From Shewanella surugensis (GTDB lineage: Bacteria; Pseudomonadota; Gammaproteobacteria; Enterobacterales; Shewanellaceae): a stretch of 64,000 nt of DNA. Shown here in pieces: positions 19,133 through 28,403 of the stretch. The notes under the pieces are model-generated. The model was not told the origin of the DNA. It searched no databases and was given only the letters and a program-made list of their open reading frames with translations. The translations under genes and the position numbers were made by a program. The DNA lies in assembly GCF_023284005.1 (NCBI RefSeq), contig NZ_JAKIKS010000012.1:1-64000 (forward strand), in the 5' to 3' direction. How positions within the stretch are numbered: the first letter of the stretch is position 1; every line of letters begins with the position of its first letter.

Positions 19133-20431
19133 TTATTTTAATTTTTTGATTTTAGCTGGCGATGCATTTTTCACTTTGACCCTGCGACCGTTCATATTGC
19201 GTTCAGCGATCATTTGCGCCCCCGCATTATCATCTCGTTGTTGTTTTTTAGCAAAACTGCGGCGTTTTTGTAACTGCTTAATGAGTCCATCTCTGCTGCC
19301 GACTTCATAACCTGGGATGGTGATCCTACGTAATTTCTGACCGATTAATTTTTCAATATCGGCAAGGGTCCGTTCTTCTTCACGGCTAACAAAAGAAAGG
19401 GCGACGCCACTTTTTCCAGCTCGGCCTGTTCGTCCTATACGGTGTACATAATCTTCAGCTAAAAAAGGCAGATCATAGTTAACCACATAGGCTAAATCAG
19501 GGATGTCTAATCCTCGGGCAGCGACTTCGGTAGCGACTAATACGCGTACTTTTCCTTCCTTAAATTCCCGCAGGGCACGGCGGCGGCTGCCTTGTGCTTT
19601 CTCGCCATGAACGACACTAGAAGGTATACCGTCTAAGTTAAGTTCTTTCACTAACACATCTGCTGCATTGCGAGTGGCGGTGAATACAAGCACTTGTTGC
19701 CAATTTTTTTTGCCGATGAGCTCAGATAGTAGCTCACGTTTACGGCGTTGTTCTACCGGATAAATGGCTTGGCTTACCGTATCTGCGGTGGTATTTTGCT
19801 TATCAGCGCTGATCACATTTGGCTTAACGAGCATGTCGTTGGCTAACTTTTTGACAGCGCTGGAAAAAGTGGCTGAAAAGAGTAAGTTTTGACGTTTACT
19901 ATTAGCCACTTGAAGAATTTTTTGGATATCTTGGCTAAAGCCCATGTCTAACATGCGGTCGGCTTCATCTAACACGAGAAAGTCAATATTCGATAAGCTT
20001 AAGTTACAAGAGGTTAAATGTTCAAGCAGTCTACCCGGCGTCGCAACAATGATATCGACGCCACGCTTTAATTTGAGTGCCTGAGAGTCCATCTTGACTC
20101 CGCCATAAAGGGTAATGGTGCTAATATCGAGGTACTTACTATAATCGGTAATATTTTGAGCAACTTGTGCAGCAAGCTCTCTGGTAGGGGTCAATATGAG
20201 GGCTTTAGTATTAGAACGCAGCGTTTCACTCGGTTTATCGACCATCTTTTGCAGGATAGGTAAGGCAAATGCCGCGGTTTTACCTGTTCCAGTTTGTGCA
20301 CTGGCCAGTACGTCTTGACCACGTCTGATCGCGGGAATGGCTTGCTGCTGAATAGGCGTCATTTTTTGATAACCGCATTCTGAGATAGCACGTAAAATCT
20401 CGGGAGCAAAACTAAAAGATTCAAATCTCAT
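19133..20431 (-). CDS. DEAD-box ATP-dependent RNA helicase (RhlE-like)
   Basis: An RNA helicase of 432 residues with every DEAD-box motif: the Q motif (GYQKMTPIQQQAIPAI), ASAQTGTGKT (I), PTRELAAQV (Ia), GG and TPGR (Ib), DEAD (II), SAT (III), ARGLDIP (V) and HRIGRTGRAG (VI). The C-terminal tail is short and basic (KKQQRDDNAGAQMIAERN, then KVKNASPAKIKKLK), as in RhlE-type enzymes acting in ribosome assembly and cold growth. It is monocistronic. RhlE versus another paralogue is not decided by motifs alone. Confidence 0.92.
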   Translation of the reverse strand: MRFESFSFAPEILRAISECGYQKMTPIQQQAIPAIRRGQDVLASAQTGTGKTAAFALPILQKMVDKPSETLRSNTKALILTPTRELAAQVAQNITDYSKYLDISTITLYGGVKMDSQALKLKRGVDIIVATPGRLLEHLTSCNLSLSNIDFLVLDEADRMLDMGFSQDIQKILQVANSKRQNLLFSATFSSAVKKLANDMLVKPNVISADKQNTTADTVSQAIYPVEQRRKRELLSELIGKKNWQQVLVFTATRNAADVLVKELNLDGIPSSVVHGEKAQGSRRRALREFKEGKVRVLVATEVAARGLDIPDLAYVVNYDLPFLAEDYVHRIGRTGRAGKSGVALSFVSREEERTLADIEKLIGQKLRRITIPGYEVGSRDGLIKQLQKRRSFAKKQQRDDNAGAQMIAERNMNGRRVKVKNASPAKIKKLK

Positions 20432-20640
20432 TATGAGGTCCTGTTATTCGTCATTCACATCAAGTTATTTTGTAATATTAGCTTACACACGCTAAACGGT
20501 TGAGTAGACTAAGCGTGGCGGCGGAGTATAGCAAAGATTGAGATGAGGTTTTAGGGTTATTTGTAAATGTGTTGTTTTTAGCAGTATAGACATTCCCTTT
20601 CGATGTGGCATGAGCTCAAAAGGGAATCAATATTCTGTTA

Positions 20641-20686
20641 TCTATACTCAAGCCGCTTGAAGGTGCGGAATTCAGCTGGAATTAAA
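20641..20686 (+). repeat. interspersed repeat copy B
   Basis: tctatactcaagccgcttga followed by aggtgcggaattcagctgga shares its core with copies at 291-319 (inverted) and 43571-43603. It lies in the 292-base gap between the helicase and the GFA-family gene, where no other feature is seen. Confidence 0.5.
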
Positions 20687-20723
20687 ACATGGGTCGCTTT
20701 GAATTGAAGTAAGCGAATGGGTA

Positions 20724-21134
20724 TTACTGTTTTGCTAATGCCTCAATACCTGTTGGGATTTGATACCATGACTGTTTTTCACTTACCCATACGTGAAGAG
20801 TAGGAGCAAAGTCAGTATCTATCGAGGCGCCGACAGGTTTTAATTTTAGCTTAATAAGATCTGGCATATCGGGGTTGTAGTGATAAATGCGGGTTCCGCA
20901 AGTGGGACAAAATTTAGCGTGGTTTTGGTTACCGCTATCAGCAATGCGGCTCCATTGCTTCATGTCGCCGTCAAAGGTAATATCACTACTTGGGACCACT
21001 GCGGTCACACTAAATGGGCTGCTTGAGAGGGTTTGGCATTCTTTACAGTGACAGGCTAATACTTTATTGGGCGCTTTATTCAGAGTATAACTGACTTGGC
21101 CACATTGGCATGAAGCGGTGATGGGGTAGTTCAT
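20724..21134 (-). CDS. GFA-family zinc protein (glutathione-dependent formaldehyde-activating-like)
   Basis: A 136-residue protein of the GFA/CENP-V fold. Two zinc sites are visible: CQCGQVSY at the start with CHCKECQT (about residues 29-36), and CPTCGTRIYHY near residue 97. Family members bind glutathione adducts, but most have no proven activity. It is monocistronic, with a ribosome site (aaggaca) before the ATG at 21134. Confidence 0.85.
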   Translation of the reverse strand: MNYPITASCQCGQVSYTLNKAPNKVLACHCKECQTLSSSPFSVTAVVPSSDITFDGDMKQWSRIADSGNQNHAKFCPTCGTRIYHYNPDMPDLIKLKLKPVGASIDTDFAPTLHVWVSEKQSWYQIPTGIEALAKQ

Positions 21135-21226
21135 TTATTGTCCTTGATTTTATAATGATGTTAGATAATACCATCGATTGGGGGGCAACTAGGCTTATGT
21201 AAGTGTGAGCCTAGTTGAATTATAAA

Positions 21227-23014
21227 CTATACGGCTTGAGTGGCATTCGTTAACCAATTTAACTCATTTTCTTGCATGAAGGGTGATAAGGCTTGAAAGA
21301 CTTTTTGATGATAATCATTAAGCCAATGTATTTCGGGCACGGTTAATAGGGATTTATCGATGAGTCGCGTATCCATAGGTATAAGGGTGAGGGCTTCAAA
21401 TTCTAGCATTTGACTTTTACTGTGCTTGAGTGTTTCACATCGCTTAACGGCGACGAGATTTTCTAGCCTTATTCCAAAAGCATTTTCGCGATAATAGCCA
21501 GGTTCATTGGATACTATCATTCCGGGCAGTAAGGGCACAGGATGGCCCGCTTTTGCTATTCGCTGAGGGCCTTCATGGACATTTAAGAAATGGCCGACAC
21601 CATGACCAGTGCCATGATCGTAATCGTAACCGTGTTGCCATAAAAATTGCCTGGCAAAGGCATCGAGTTGTTGCCCTGTAGTGCCGAGCGGGAATTTAGC
21701 TTGATCGAGTGCAATATGGCCCTTTAATACTAAGGTCACCATTTTTTTATGCTCTGCACTGACATCACCAATGGCTATAGTGCGAGTGACATCGGTGGTG
21801 CCATCGAAATACTGCGCGCCAGAGTCGACAAGGTAAAGGCTATTGAGCGCCATTATTGTGGGAGTGCCATTGTTATGATTGTAATGGCACATGGCGGCGT
21901 TACTACCGACAGCAGAAATTGTATCGAAACTGGGTTCTTGATAGAGGGGATCTTGCAGGCGATAACTTTCGAGTTTGTCGGCAAGCTGAGCTTCATCATA
22001 TAAATGCTGCTCGCTGACTTCATTATCAAGCCAAGCTAAGAAACGACTGACTGCGACGCCATCTCGAACATGACAGGCCTTAAAGCCAGCTAATTCTACC
22101 ATGTTTTTTTGTGCTTTTGCTAATGCAATAGGATCGCTTGCGGCTAGTAATGTGATTCCTGAGGATTGGGCTAACAACTGTGACCAAGCATTACTGGTTA
22201 AAGGGTCGGCGAGTAAGGTTTTATTGGAGAGTGCTGCTAATGTGCTTTGCAATTGAGCTTCAGGACTGAAATTTACGCCGATTCCGACATGTTCTTGAAT
22301 ATTTTTAGGCAGCTTTGTGACATCGGTAAACAGTTCAAGGCAGCCATCATTATGTAACAGTGCGGTACCCAAAATAACCGGTAAACGTGGGACATCTTGA
22401 CCGCGAAGATTCAGCAACCAACAAAAAGAATCTAATGCGGTGATTAATGCCACATCGGCGCCAGCTTGTTTGACTTTCTCGGCAATTCTGGCACGTTTTT
22501 TAACACTGGTTTCACCGGCATATTGTTCACTGAATAAGATAGCGGGCGCAGTGGATGCTTGTGGGCGATTTTCCCAGTGACAATCGATGGGGTTTTCTGT
22601 TAATGGCACTAGCGTTATATCGGCATTATTGAGTAATGATTGCGCGGCTTGGTACCAAGTAAAACTGTGTAAACGGGTATCGATTCCAACACGAGACGAG
22701 GCGGGGAGGGTATCGATTAACCATTGAATTTGCGGGGTGTCAGTAAGGCTTAAATAATCAAATAAATTGCCATCAACTTGTTGACGAACTTGAACCGTAT
22801 AGCGACCATCGATAAAAATAGCCGCGTGCGCTTTTAATATGATAGCCATACCTGCAGAGCCGCTGAAGTGGGTCGCCCAGCATAAACGTTCGTTATGCTC
22901 TGGCACATATTCACCGAGGTATTCATCAGCGCGGGGGATGATAAAGGCATCGAGATCATTTTTGGCCATTTCAGTTCGAATAGCGCTAAGACGAGTGGCA
23001 ATAAGTGATGACAT
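21227..23014 (-). CDS. Xaa-Pro aminopeptidase (M24B, three-domain type)
   Basis: A 595-residue aminopeptidase P that removes an N-terminal residue preceding proline. It has two creatinase-like N-terminal domains and a C-terminal pita-bread domain. The metal ligands are in LVDSGAQYFDGTTDVTRT (two Asp), GTGHGVGHFLNVHEGP (His), SNEPGYY (Glu) and IRLENLV (Glu). The length and the final extension match the long, cytosolic eukaryote-like form (about 600-620 residues) rather than E. coli PepP (441). It stands alone. Confidence 0.92.
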   Translation of the reverse strand: MSSLIATRLSAIRTEMAKNDLDAFIIPRADEYLGEYVPEHNERLCWATHFSGSAGMAIILKAHAAIFIDGRYTVQVRQQVDGNLFDYLSLTDTPQIQWLIDTLPASSRVGIDTRLHSFTWYQAAQSLLNNADITLVPLTENPIDCHWENRPQASTAPAILFSEQYAGETSVKKRARIAEKVKQAGADVALITALDSFCWLLNLRGQDVPRLPVILGTALLHNDGCLELFTDVTKLPKNIQEHVGIGVNFSPEAQLQSTLAALSNKTLLADPLTSNAWSQLLAQSSGITLLAASDPIALAKAQKNMVELAGFKACHVRDGVAVSRFLAWLDNEVSEQHLYDEAQLADKLESYRLQDPLYQEPSFDTISAVGSNAAMCHYNHNNGTPTIMALNSLYLVDSGAQYFDGTTDVTRTIAIGDVSAEHKKMVTLVLKGHIALDQAKFPLGTTGQQLDAFARQFLWQHGYDYDHGTGHGVGHFLNVHEGPQRIAKAGHPVPLLPGMIVSNEPGYYRENAFGIRLENLVAVKRCETLKHSKSQMLEFEALTLIPMDTRLIDKSLLTVPEIHWLNDYHQKVFQALSPFMQENELNWLTNATQAV

Positions 23015-23227
23015 AAGGCTCCAAATAATAAAGTGTTACTGTGAACGTTATTTGCACCGTGGGTACACGGTGTAGAGTAAAGATATTTTAACATGAAATC
23101 CCTTCTTTAGTCTTACTGGCAACCGCGTTAGCCAAAGAAGGGGGGGGGAGGGATATTGTGAGACTGAGTGTCGCGCTACAGTGAATTTTTGGCTTGAATA
23201 TAATGCGTTTTCAAATCATTAAACGGG

Positions 23228-23698
23228 CTAATCGATGCTGATGAGTTCGACATCAAAAATGAGTGTTGAACCAGCGGGGATCTGACCTGCGCTGCTATTG
23301 CCATAAGCCAAGTTACTGGGAATAAAAAAACGGACTTTCTCTCCGGCAACCATGAGTTGTAAACCTTCAGTCCAACCTTTAATGACGCGCGTTAACGGGA
23401 AAGAAATAGGTTCACCACGCACAAAAGAGCTATCAAAGACAGTGCCATCAATGAGGCGGCCTTCGTAATTTACGGTAACAGTATCAGAAGCTTTGGGGTG
23501 CACAGTGCCAGTTCCGGGGGTGAGTACTTGGTACTGTAAACCCGAATCTGTGGTGTGTATATCGGGTGAGGTTTTATTGTTTTCTAAAAAGGCTTGGCCT
23601 TGAGCGAGTTGCACTTTAGCCAAGGTTTGATTATTTTTCGATGTATAAAAGTAAAAAATAGCGCCTGCGATCAGGATAATGGCGAGCAAGACTTTCAT
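23228..23698 (-). CDS. FKBP-type peptidyl-prolyl isomerase, membrane-anchored or exported
   Basis: A 156-residue protein with an N-terminal hydrophobic segment (KVLLAIILIAGAIFYFYTS) acting as signal anchor or uncleaved signal, then an FKBP domain in the last 100 residues. VTVNYEGRLIDGTVFDSSF, IKGWTEGLQLMVAGEKVRFF and LAYGNSSAGQIPAGSTLIF are the canonical FKBP segments with the active-site Tyr, Phe, Asp and Trp. It would assist folding in the periplasm. There is no long dimerisation domain as in FkpA. Confidence 0.9.
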   Translation of the reverse strand: MKVLLAIILIAGAIFYFYTSKNNQTLAKVQLAQGQAFLENNKTSPDIHTTDSGLQYQVLTPGTGTVHPKASDTVTVNYEGRLIDGTVFDSSFVRGEPISFPLTRVIKGWTEGLQLMVAGEKVRFFIPSNLAYGNSSAGQIPAGSTLIFDVELISID

Positions 23699-23797
23699 GT
23701 TTAGATCCTTTTATGAGTGGTTTGACTTTTGCTGCTGGTCAGTGTTTATTTTCGATTTACTTATTATTGACTCAATGTCTTTTCATTCTCAAGAGGG

Positions 23798-24139
23798 TTA
23801 AAAGGGAACGAACATGGGAGTGAATAATACCGTATACATTATTAATATATTGATAATGATGACAAGATATAACCACTTTTTAAAGGGTTGTTTCTGGGTT
23901 TTATGGCGCAGTAATTTTTGAGCTATTAAAGCACCGGGCCAGCCGCATAGTAACGATAATAAATGCAATGTGCGTTCTTTTGTGCGCCATTGGGATTTTT
24001 TTGCCGCAGATTTATCAATGGCAAAGGCACAGAAAGTCATCAAGCTCATTATAAGGTAGAACAGTATTATTTTGACTGATATGAATGATAATAAATGGAC
24101 GGTGATGAGTAAGCTGAGAAAAATAATAGCGAAAGTCAT
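23798..24139 (-). CDS. DUF1294-family membrane protein
   Basis: A 113-residue inner-membrane protein with three or four hydrophobic segments. The conserved core FAIDKSAAKKSQWRTKERTL, then LLSLLCGWPGALIAQKLLRH and KQPFKKWLYLV, is the DUF1294 signature. Many relatives carry an N-terminal cold-shock domain; this one lacks it and consists of the membrane part only. Function unknown. It lies about 100 bases upstream of the FKBP gene on the same strand. Confidence 0.85.
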   Translation of the reverse strand: MTFAIIFLSLLITVHLLSFISVKIILFYLIMSLMTFCAFAIDKSAAKKSQWRTKERTLHLLSLLCGWPGALIAQKLLRHKTQKQPFKKWLYLVIIINILIMYTVLFTPMFVPF

Positions 24140-24339
24140 GATGAATGTGTGTGAATTATGTCAGTTTATGAGATTAACATTTTCCTTCTTTCACAGCATA
24201 GTATTTCATTATTTTTGCTTTAAAAGAATATTTTTTATCGATACTCAATGATTTTTTATGGCGGATTGGTATTAATATCGTTTCTCATGCTAATAGTTCA
24301 GGGCCAAAGCGATAGCTCTGGCATTGATACATCGCTGCT

Positions 24340-24816
24340 TTATTTAGTCGGTTTTTCTGTGATCCACAGTTTGATGGTCCCTTTGACGACGACAATGTCA
24401 TTTTTATCATAAGCGGTGACATTAACGAATAAATCTCCTAGTACCCATTGTTCAGGTTTTACTTCGGCGACGCAGCGAATATCACTGTTTGCCTTAGCTG
24501 TATAATCTAAGCTCATGCCTTTAGGCAGCCAGCGTAAATGAGCGGGAATGGAAGATTCGGCCATGACGCCCATGGCCATTTCTAAGCCGTTGCAAATCGC
24601 AATCACATGAACCGTTTTGATATGGTTATGCACAGCACGTCTTTTTTTGACTAAACAGACGCAGCGGTGGGGTCGTAAGTCGGTAATTAACGGTTTAATT
24701 GTTGAAAAGTAAGGCGCCATGCGGCTTATAATGAGTGAAAAAATTTTATTGCCATAAGAGAAACGGCTGACTCTATTATAAAGTGCCATGACCTTGGTCG
24801 GTTTTGCGGTATGCAT
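24340..24816 (-). CDS. DUF4442 hotdog-fold protein (thioesterase-like)
   Basis: A 158-residue protein resembling DUF4442/PaaI-like hotdog proteins. VHNHIKTVHVIAICNGLEMA is the region of the hotdog helix with the His/Asn surroundings. AESSIPAHLRWLPKGMSLDY and VNVTAYDKNDIVVVKGTIKLW are the beta strands of the sheet. A role in acyl-CoA or acyl-ACP hydrolysis is inferred from the fold only. No operon partner is visible; the divergent neighbour at 25095 encodes a DUF368 protein. Confidence 0.78.
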   Translation of the reverse strand: MHTAKPTKVMALYNRVSRFSYGNKIFSLIISRMAPYFSTIKPLITDLRPHRCVCLVKKRRAVHNHIKTVHVIAICNGLEMAMGVMAESSIPAHLRWLPKGMSLDYTAKANSDIRCVAEVKPEQWVLGDLFVNVTAYDKNDIVVVKGTIKLWITEKPTK

Positions 24817-25094
24817 TATCGATTTCCTCTGACTGTGTTTGTTTAGGTTCTAGTTATTTGTGTGATGCATCTGGTCTGACGTCTATTTTGAGAATGTAGA
24901 TTAACATTATTTTTAGCTAGAAGGCCAGTTTTGAGATGTGAGAAGTCTTTTAGGCTTTTGAGTATAACGACATGCTGTAAACTGGGTGTCTAAAAAGTCG
25001 GGTAAACTTGTCACTTTCACTTTCATTTTCTTTATTCGGTGAGTTTGGGTATATAATCCAACTCAGCCAATCACGTTTACTGTAAGGATGATGA

Positions 25095-26024
25095 GTGAAA
25101 TACCTGTTTATTTATTTAAAAGGCCTAGCCATGGGAGCTGCTGATGTGGTTCCGGGCGTTTCGGGTGGCACAATCGCGTTTATTACTGGCATACTCGATA
25201 CGTTGCTCAATAGTATCCGCAGTATCAATTTTTCTTTGTTTGGTGTGATTAAACAAAAAGGCCTAAAGGGGGCTTTCCTCCATATTAATGGTCCGTTTTT
25301 GGTGTGTTTATTTACCGGTATTATGACTAGTATTTTGACACTAGCTAAGCTAATTTCTTTTTTATTAGTGGCTTACCCAATTCCCGTGTGGTCTTTTTTC
25401 TTTGGGCTAATTTTAATATCAGTAGTGCATATGTTAAAGCAAGTGACAGGGTTCTCAGTGGCTCGGTTGGCTTTATTTGTGCTGGGTGTGGCTGTTGCTT
25501 GGGGGATCACCATGATTAACCCTATGGCACTTGAGTTTACGCGGATGAATATTTTTCTGGGGGGGTGTATTGCCATTACTGCTATGTTGCTTCCGGGTAT
25601 TTCTGGGAGTTTTATTCTGGTTTTATTAGGCTTATACAGTGCGGTGTTAGGGGCGGTTAAAAGTTTTGATATTGCTGTGATGCTAACATTTATGGCGGGC
25701 GCGGTGGTTGGCTTGTTGAGCTTTAGTCATTTATTGTCGTTATTATTGCGTAAGTATCATGATGCCACTTTAGTCTTTCTCACCGGATTAATGTTAGGGA
25801 CGTTAGGTAAAATTTGGCCTTGGAAGGAAACCCTAACGTGGCGAGAAAATTCGAAAGGTGAAATGGTGGCATTGCTAGAGCGTAATTTATCACCGATGCA
25901 ATTTGAACACTTAACAGGACAAAATGCGTTAATGATTTGGGCGGTGATTGCGATGTTTGCAGGTATATTATTGGTTTGGGGGTTGGAGCGCTTTGCCATT
26001 AGGCATCCTAAAATTATTGAATAG
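25095..26024 (+). CDS. DUF368 family protein, probable undecaprenyl-phosphate translocase (PopT-like)
   Basis: A 309-residue polytopic inner-membrane protein. FIYLKGLAMGAADVVPGVSG followed by GTIAFITGI is the defining N-terminal DUF368 motif, with a related second repeat LLPGISGSFILVLLGLY at about residue 165. DUF368 proteins, for example in Vibrio cholerae, were shown to return undecaprenyl phosphate across the membrane for reuse in peptidoglycan and glycan synthesis, and matter at alkaline pH. About eight or nine helices are visible. A TATAAT at 25052 may be the -10 box. A strong terminator follows. Confidence 0.88.
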   Translation: MKYLFIYLKGLAMGAADVVPGVSGGTIAFITGILDTLLNSIRSINFSLFGVIKQKGLKGAFLHINGPFLVCLFTGIMTSILTLAKLISFLLVAYPIPVWSFFFGLILISVVHMLKQVTGFSVARLALFVLGVAVAWGITMINPMALEFTRMNIFLGGCIAITAMLLPGISGSFILVLLGLYSAVLGAVKSFDIAVMLTFMAGAVVGLLSFSHLLSLLLRKYHDATLVFLTGLMLGTLGKIWPWKETLTWRENSKGEMVALLERNLSPMQFEHLTGQNALMIWAVIAMFAGILLVWGLERFAIRHPKIIE

Positions 26025-26054
26025 GATCGGTGTTGTTTTTACTTTTATAATGTG

Positions 26055-26085
26055 AAGGCCAGTTTATTCTGGCCTTTGTTATTTT
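26055..26085 (+). terminator. Rho-independent terminator of the DUF368 gene
   Basis: An 8-bp stem aaggccag/ctggcctt with loop tttatt, followed by tgttattttt, starts 30 bases after the stop codon. Confidence 0.85.
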
Positions 26086-26156
26086 TGAGCAGTGGCTTGT
26101 AGACAATGGAGTAAACAGTAAATTCATTTTTTCATGCAAGAGACTGGTATTTATTC

Positions 26157-26309
26157 ATGGCTCATTGTTCACCCTTATATCGTTTATTGGGTCTGTTATT
26201 AGCTGACTTATCTGATCATTATTTAAGGGAGTATCCTAGCAATTACATTGAAACTCAAATTGACCTAAACCCACATCCAGAGAGTTTAAAATTACGCTAT
26301 GCTTTTTAG
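26157..26309 (+). CDS. possible 50-residue small ORF
   Basis: An ATG-initiated frame of 50 codons begins MAHCSPLYRLLGLLLADLSD and ends ESLKLRYAF. It fills half of the 309-base gap after the DUF368 terminator. A hydrophobic stretch (LYRLLGLLLADL) is followed by a polar tail. I recognise no family and see no strong ribosome site. It could be a decayed gene end or chance. Confidence 0.25.
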   Translation: MAHCSPLYRLLGLLLADLSDHYLREYPSNYIETQIDLNPHPESLKLRYAF

Positions 26310-26333
26310 TCATTATGCTGAGATGGTATGAGG

Positions 26334-26678
26334 TTAGCTTGACTTTTTACTGTTATCAATTTGTTTTTTATCGTAATACTCAAAAGGAAATAAATTTCTT
26401 ATTCTCTGTGTGGTGGCATTACAGACATTAGCGGAGATATTCAGTCTGACACTGTTTAATCGTTCACATTTAATGCTGCAGGTCAGCTTTTCTGTTTTTG
26501 CAATCGCTCTACATTCTTTTTCAAATTTGTCGGGGATCTTACCTTTATGTGAGGCCAATCGACCTTGTTTAAAATGCATTTCAAACAACACTAAGCCTTT
26601 TTTTCCGCTAAAAATGAGCAAGTATATAAGGGCTACGCCGAGTAAGACAAAAGCAATTTTTAATATGGTAAGAGTCAT
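26334..26678 (-). CDS. DUF3634-like small membrane-anchored protein
   Basis: The protein begins with one transmembrane helix (LTILKIAFVLLGVALIYLLI) followed by a cytoplasmic basic domain. That domain contains GKIPDKFEKECRAIAKTEKL and ends in QRIRNLFPFEYYDKKQ. From memory this pattern is the DUF3634 family of Shewanella and Vibrio. I choose the ATG at 26678, because a good ribosome site (aaggaaa) lies just upstream and the helix begins there; the frame is open 16 codons further. Function unknown. Confidence 0.78.
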   Translation of the reverse strand: MTLTILKIAFVLLGVALIYLLIFSGKKGLVLFEMHFKQGRLASHKGKIPDKFEKECRAIAKTEKLTCSIKCERLNSVRLNISANVCNATTQRIRNLFPFEYYDKKQIDNSKKSS

Positions 26679-26921
26679 TGTCGTTTCCTTTTGACTGCAT
26701 AAATTTATCCGCTTTACTACTATCAAGCATAGAGGAGATGCAAGATATCTTATCTGAATGAGATAAAGTGTCTACTAAAAATTTTGCATAATAATGTTGA
26801 TTATTTACTAAGCCAACATCAGAATATTTAAGGTAAATAGTCAATATCAGGCATCGTTTTATGTGTGCCTGAACTAAGCTATATTCAGATAAATGACGTA
26901 TCGTTAATTAAGGAGATTATT

Positions 26922-28370
26922 TTGCAATTACTCGATCCTACATTATTTCGTGAGCAATGTTATATCAATGGATTTTGGCAAGATGCTGATAGTGGGGAGC
27001 GTTTAGCGGTTGTTAACCCAGCAAATAATGAGGTGGTTGCCCATGTACCTATAATGGGAGAAAGTGAAACAAAAAGGGCAATAGAGGCTGCTAAAGTGGC
27101 TCAATTGTCTTGGCGTGCTCTGACTGCACAAGAGCGAAGCAGTAAATTGAAAGCTTGGTTTATGTTACTTATAGCGCATCAAGAAGACTTAGCTTTATTA
27201 ATGACAACAGAACAAGGAAAACCCTTGAGTGAGGCAAGAGGTGAGGTGAAATATGCCGCCTCTTTTATCGAGTGGTTTGCAGAAGAAGCCAAACGGGTTT
27301 ATGGCGAAACCATACCGGGACACCAAGCAGATAAACGCTTGATGGTGATAAAGCAAGCGGTTGGCGTGGCAGCGGCTATCACGCCTTGGAATTTTCCTGC
27401 CGCGATGATCACAAGAAAAGCAGCCCCAGCCTTAGCGGCGGGTTGTACTATGGTGGTAAAGCCAGCACCCGATACGCCATTAACGGCGCTTGCTTTAGCA
27501 GAGCTTGCACATCGGGCGGGGATCCCCGCAGGAGTGTTTAATGTCGTCACTGGAGATGCGGTGAGTATTGGCAAGCAACTCTGTATGAGTCCTGATGTGA
27601 GAAAGTTATCTTTTACTGGTTCGACGCCTGTCGGCGTGACCTTAATGCAGCAATGCGCTCCAACACTGAAGAAAATGTCATTAGAATTGGGCGGTAATGC
27701 GCCCTTTATTGTTTTTAATGATGCTGACATTGATGCCGCTGTTGAAGGGGCTATGGTCGCTAAATATCGTAATGCGGGTCAGACATGTGTTTGCGCTAAT
27801 CGACTCTATATTCAAGAAGGCATATATGATGTTTTCGTTGAGAAATTTGTTGCGGCAGTTTCAAAACTGAAAGTGGGTATAGGCACGGAAGAGGGCGTGA
27901 CGATAGGCCCGCTTATTAATGGCGCCGCAGTCGATAAAGTTAAGCATCATTTGGAGGATGCACTTGCTAAGGGAGCGCAACTGATCCCAACTCATAATGA
28001 GTCAGATTTAGGTGGGAATTTTATTATGCCTTTGATACTGACCCATGTTGATAGTCGTATGCTATTTGCAACTGAAGAGACTTTTGGTCCTTTAGCCCCT
28101 TTGTTTAAATTTAGTGATGTTGATGATGTGATACATCAAGCCAATGATACCGAATTTGGCTTAGCGGCTTATTTTTATGGTCGAGACTTATCGTTAATTT
28201 GGAAAGTAGCTGAAGCCTTAGAATACGGTATGGTGGGTGTGAATACGGGAGTGATATCGACTGAAGTGGCTCCGTTTGGCGGCATAAAGTCATCGGGTTT
28301 GGGCAGAGAAGGTTCTCGGCATGGCATTGATGAGTATCTTGAAATGAAATACATCTGTATGTCTGTTTGA
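26922..28370 (+). CDS. gabD: succinate-semialdehyde dehydrogenase
   Basis: NAD(P)-dependent enzyme that oxidises succinate semialdehyde to succinate, the last step of GABA degradation. Key parts are ITPWNFPAAMITRKAAPALA (cofactor site), FTGSTPVGV, LELGGNAPFIVF (catalytic Glu) and GQTCVCANR (catalytic Cys plus a neighbouring Cys, as in E. coli GabD). I start it at the TTG at 26922, because aaggag lies 7-8 bases upstream and the product is then 482 residues, exactly the E. coli length. An ATG at 26865 would add 19 unrelated residues. It is followed 33 bases later by gabT. Confidence 0.93.
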   Translation: MQLLDPTLFREQCYINGFWQDADSGERLAVVNPANNEVVAHVPIMGESETKRAIEAAKVAQLSWRALTAQERSSKLKAWFMLLIAHQEDLALLMTTEQGKPLSEARGEVKYAASFIEWFAEEAKRVYGETIPGHQADKRLMVIKQAVGVAAAITPWNFPAAMITRKAAPALAAGCTMVVKPAPDTPLTALALAELAHRAGIPAGVFNVVTGDAVSIGKQLCMSPDVRKLSFTGSTPVGVTLMQQCAPTLKKMSLELGGNAPFIVFNDADIDAAVEGAMVAKYRNAGQTCVCANRLYIQEGIYDVFVEKFVAAVSKLKVGIGTEEGVTIGPLINGAAVDKVKHHLEDALAKGAQLIPTHNESDLGGNFIMPLILTHVDSRMLFATEETFGPLAPLFKFSDVDDVIHQANDTEFGLAAYFYGRDLSLIWKVAEALEYGMVGVNTGVISTEVAPFGGIKSSGLGREGSRHGIDEYLEMKYICMSV

Positions 28371-28403
28371 ATTTACCGTTAGCCATCAACTAAGGACAGT
28401 CTA

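Noticed and set aside
23137..23152. G-run (ggggggggg) as a quadruplex or phase-variable tract
   Set aside because: A single G-run in an intergenic gap with no other G-runs nearby and no coding frame through it.
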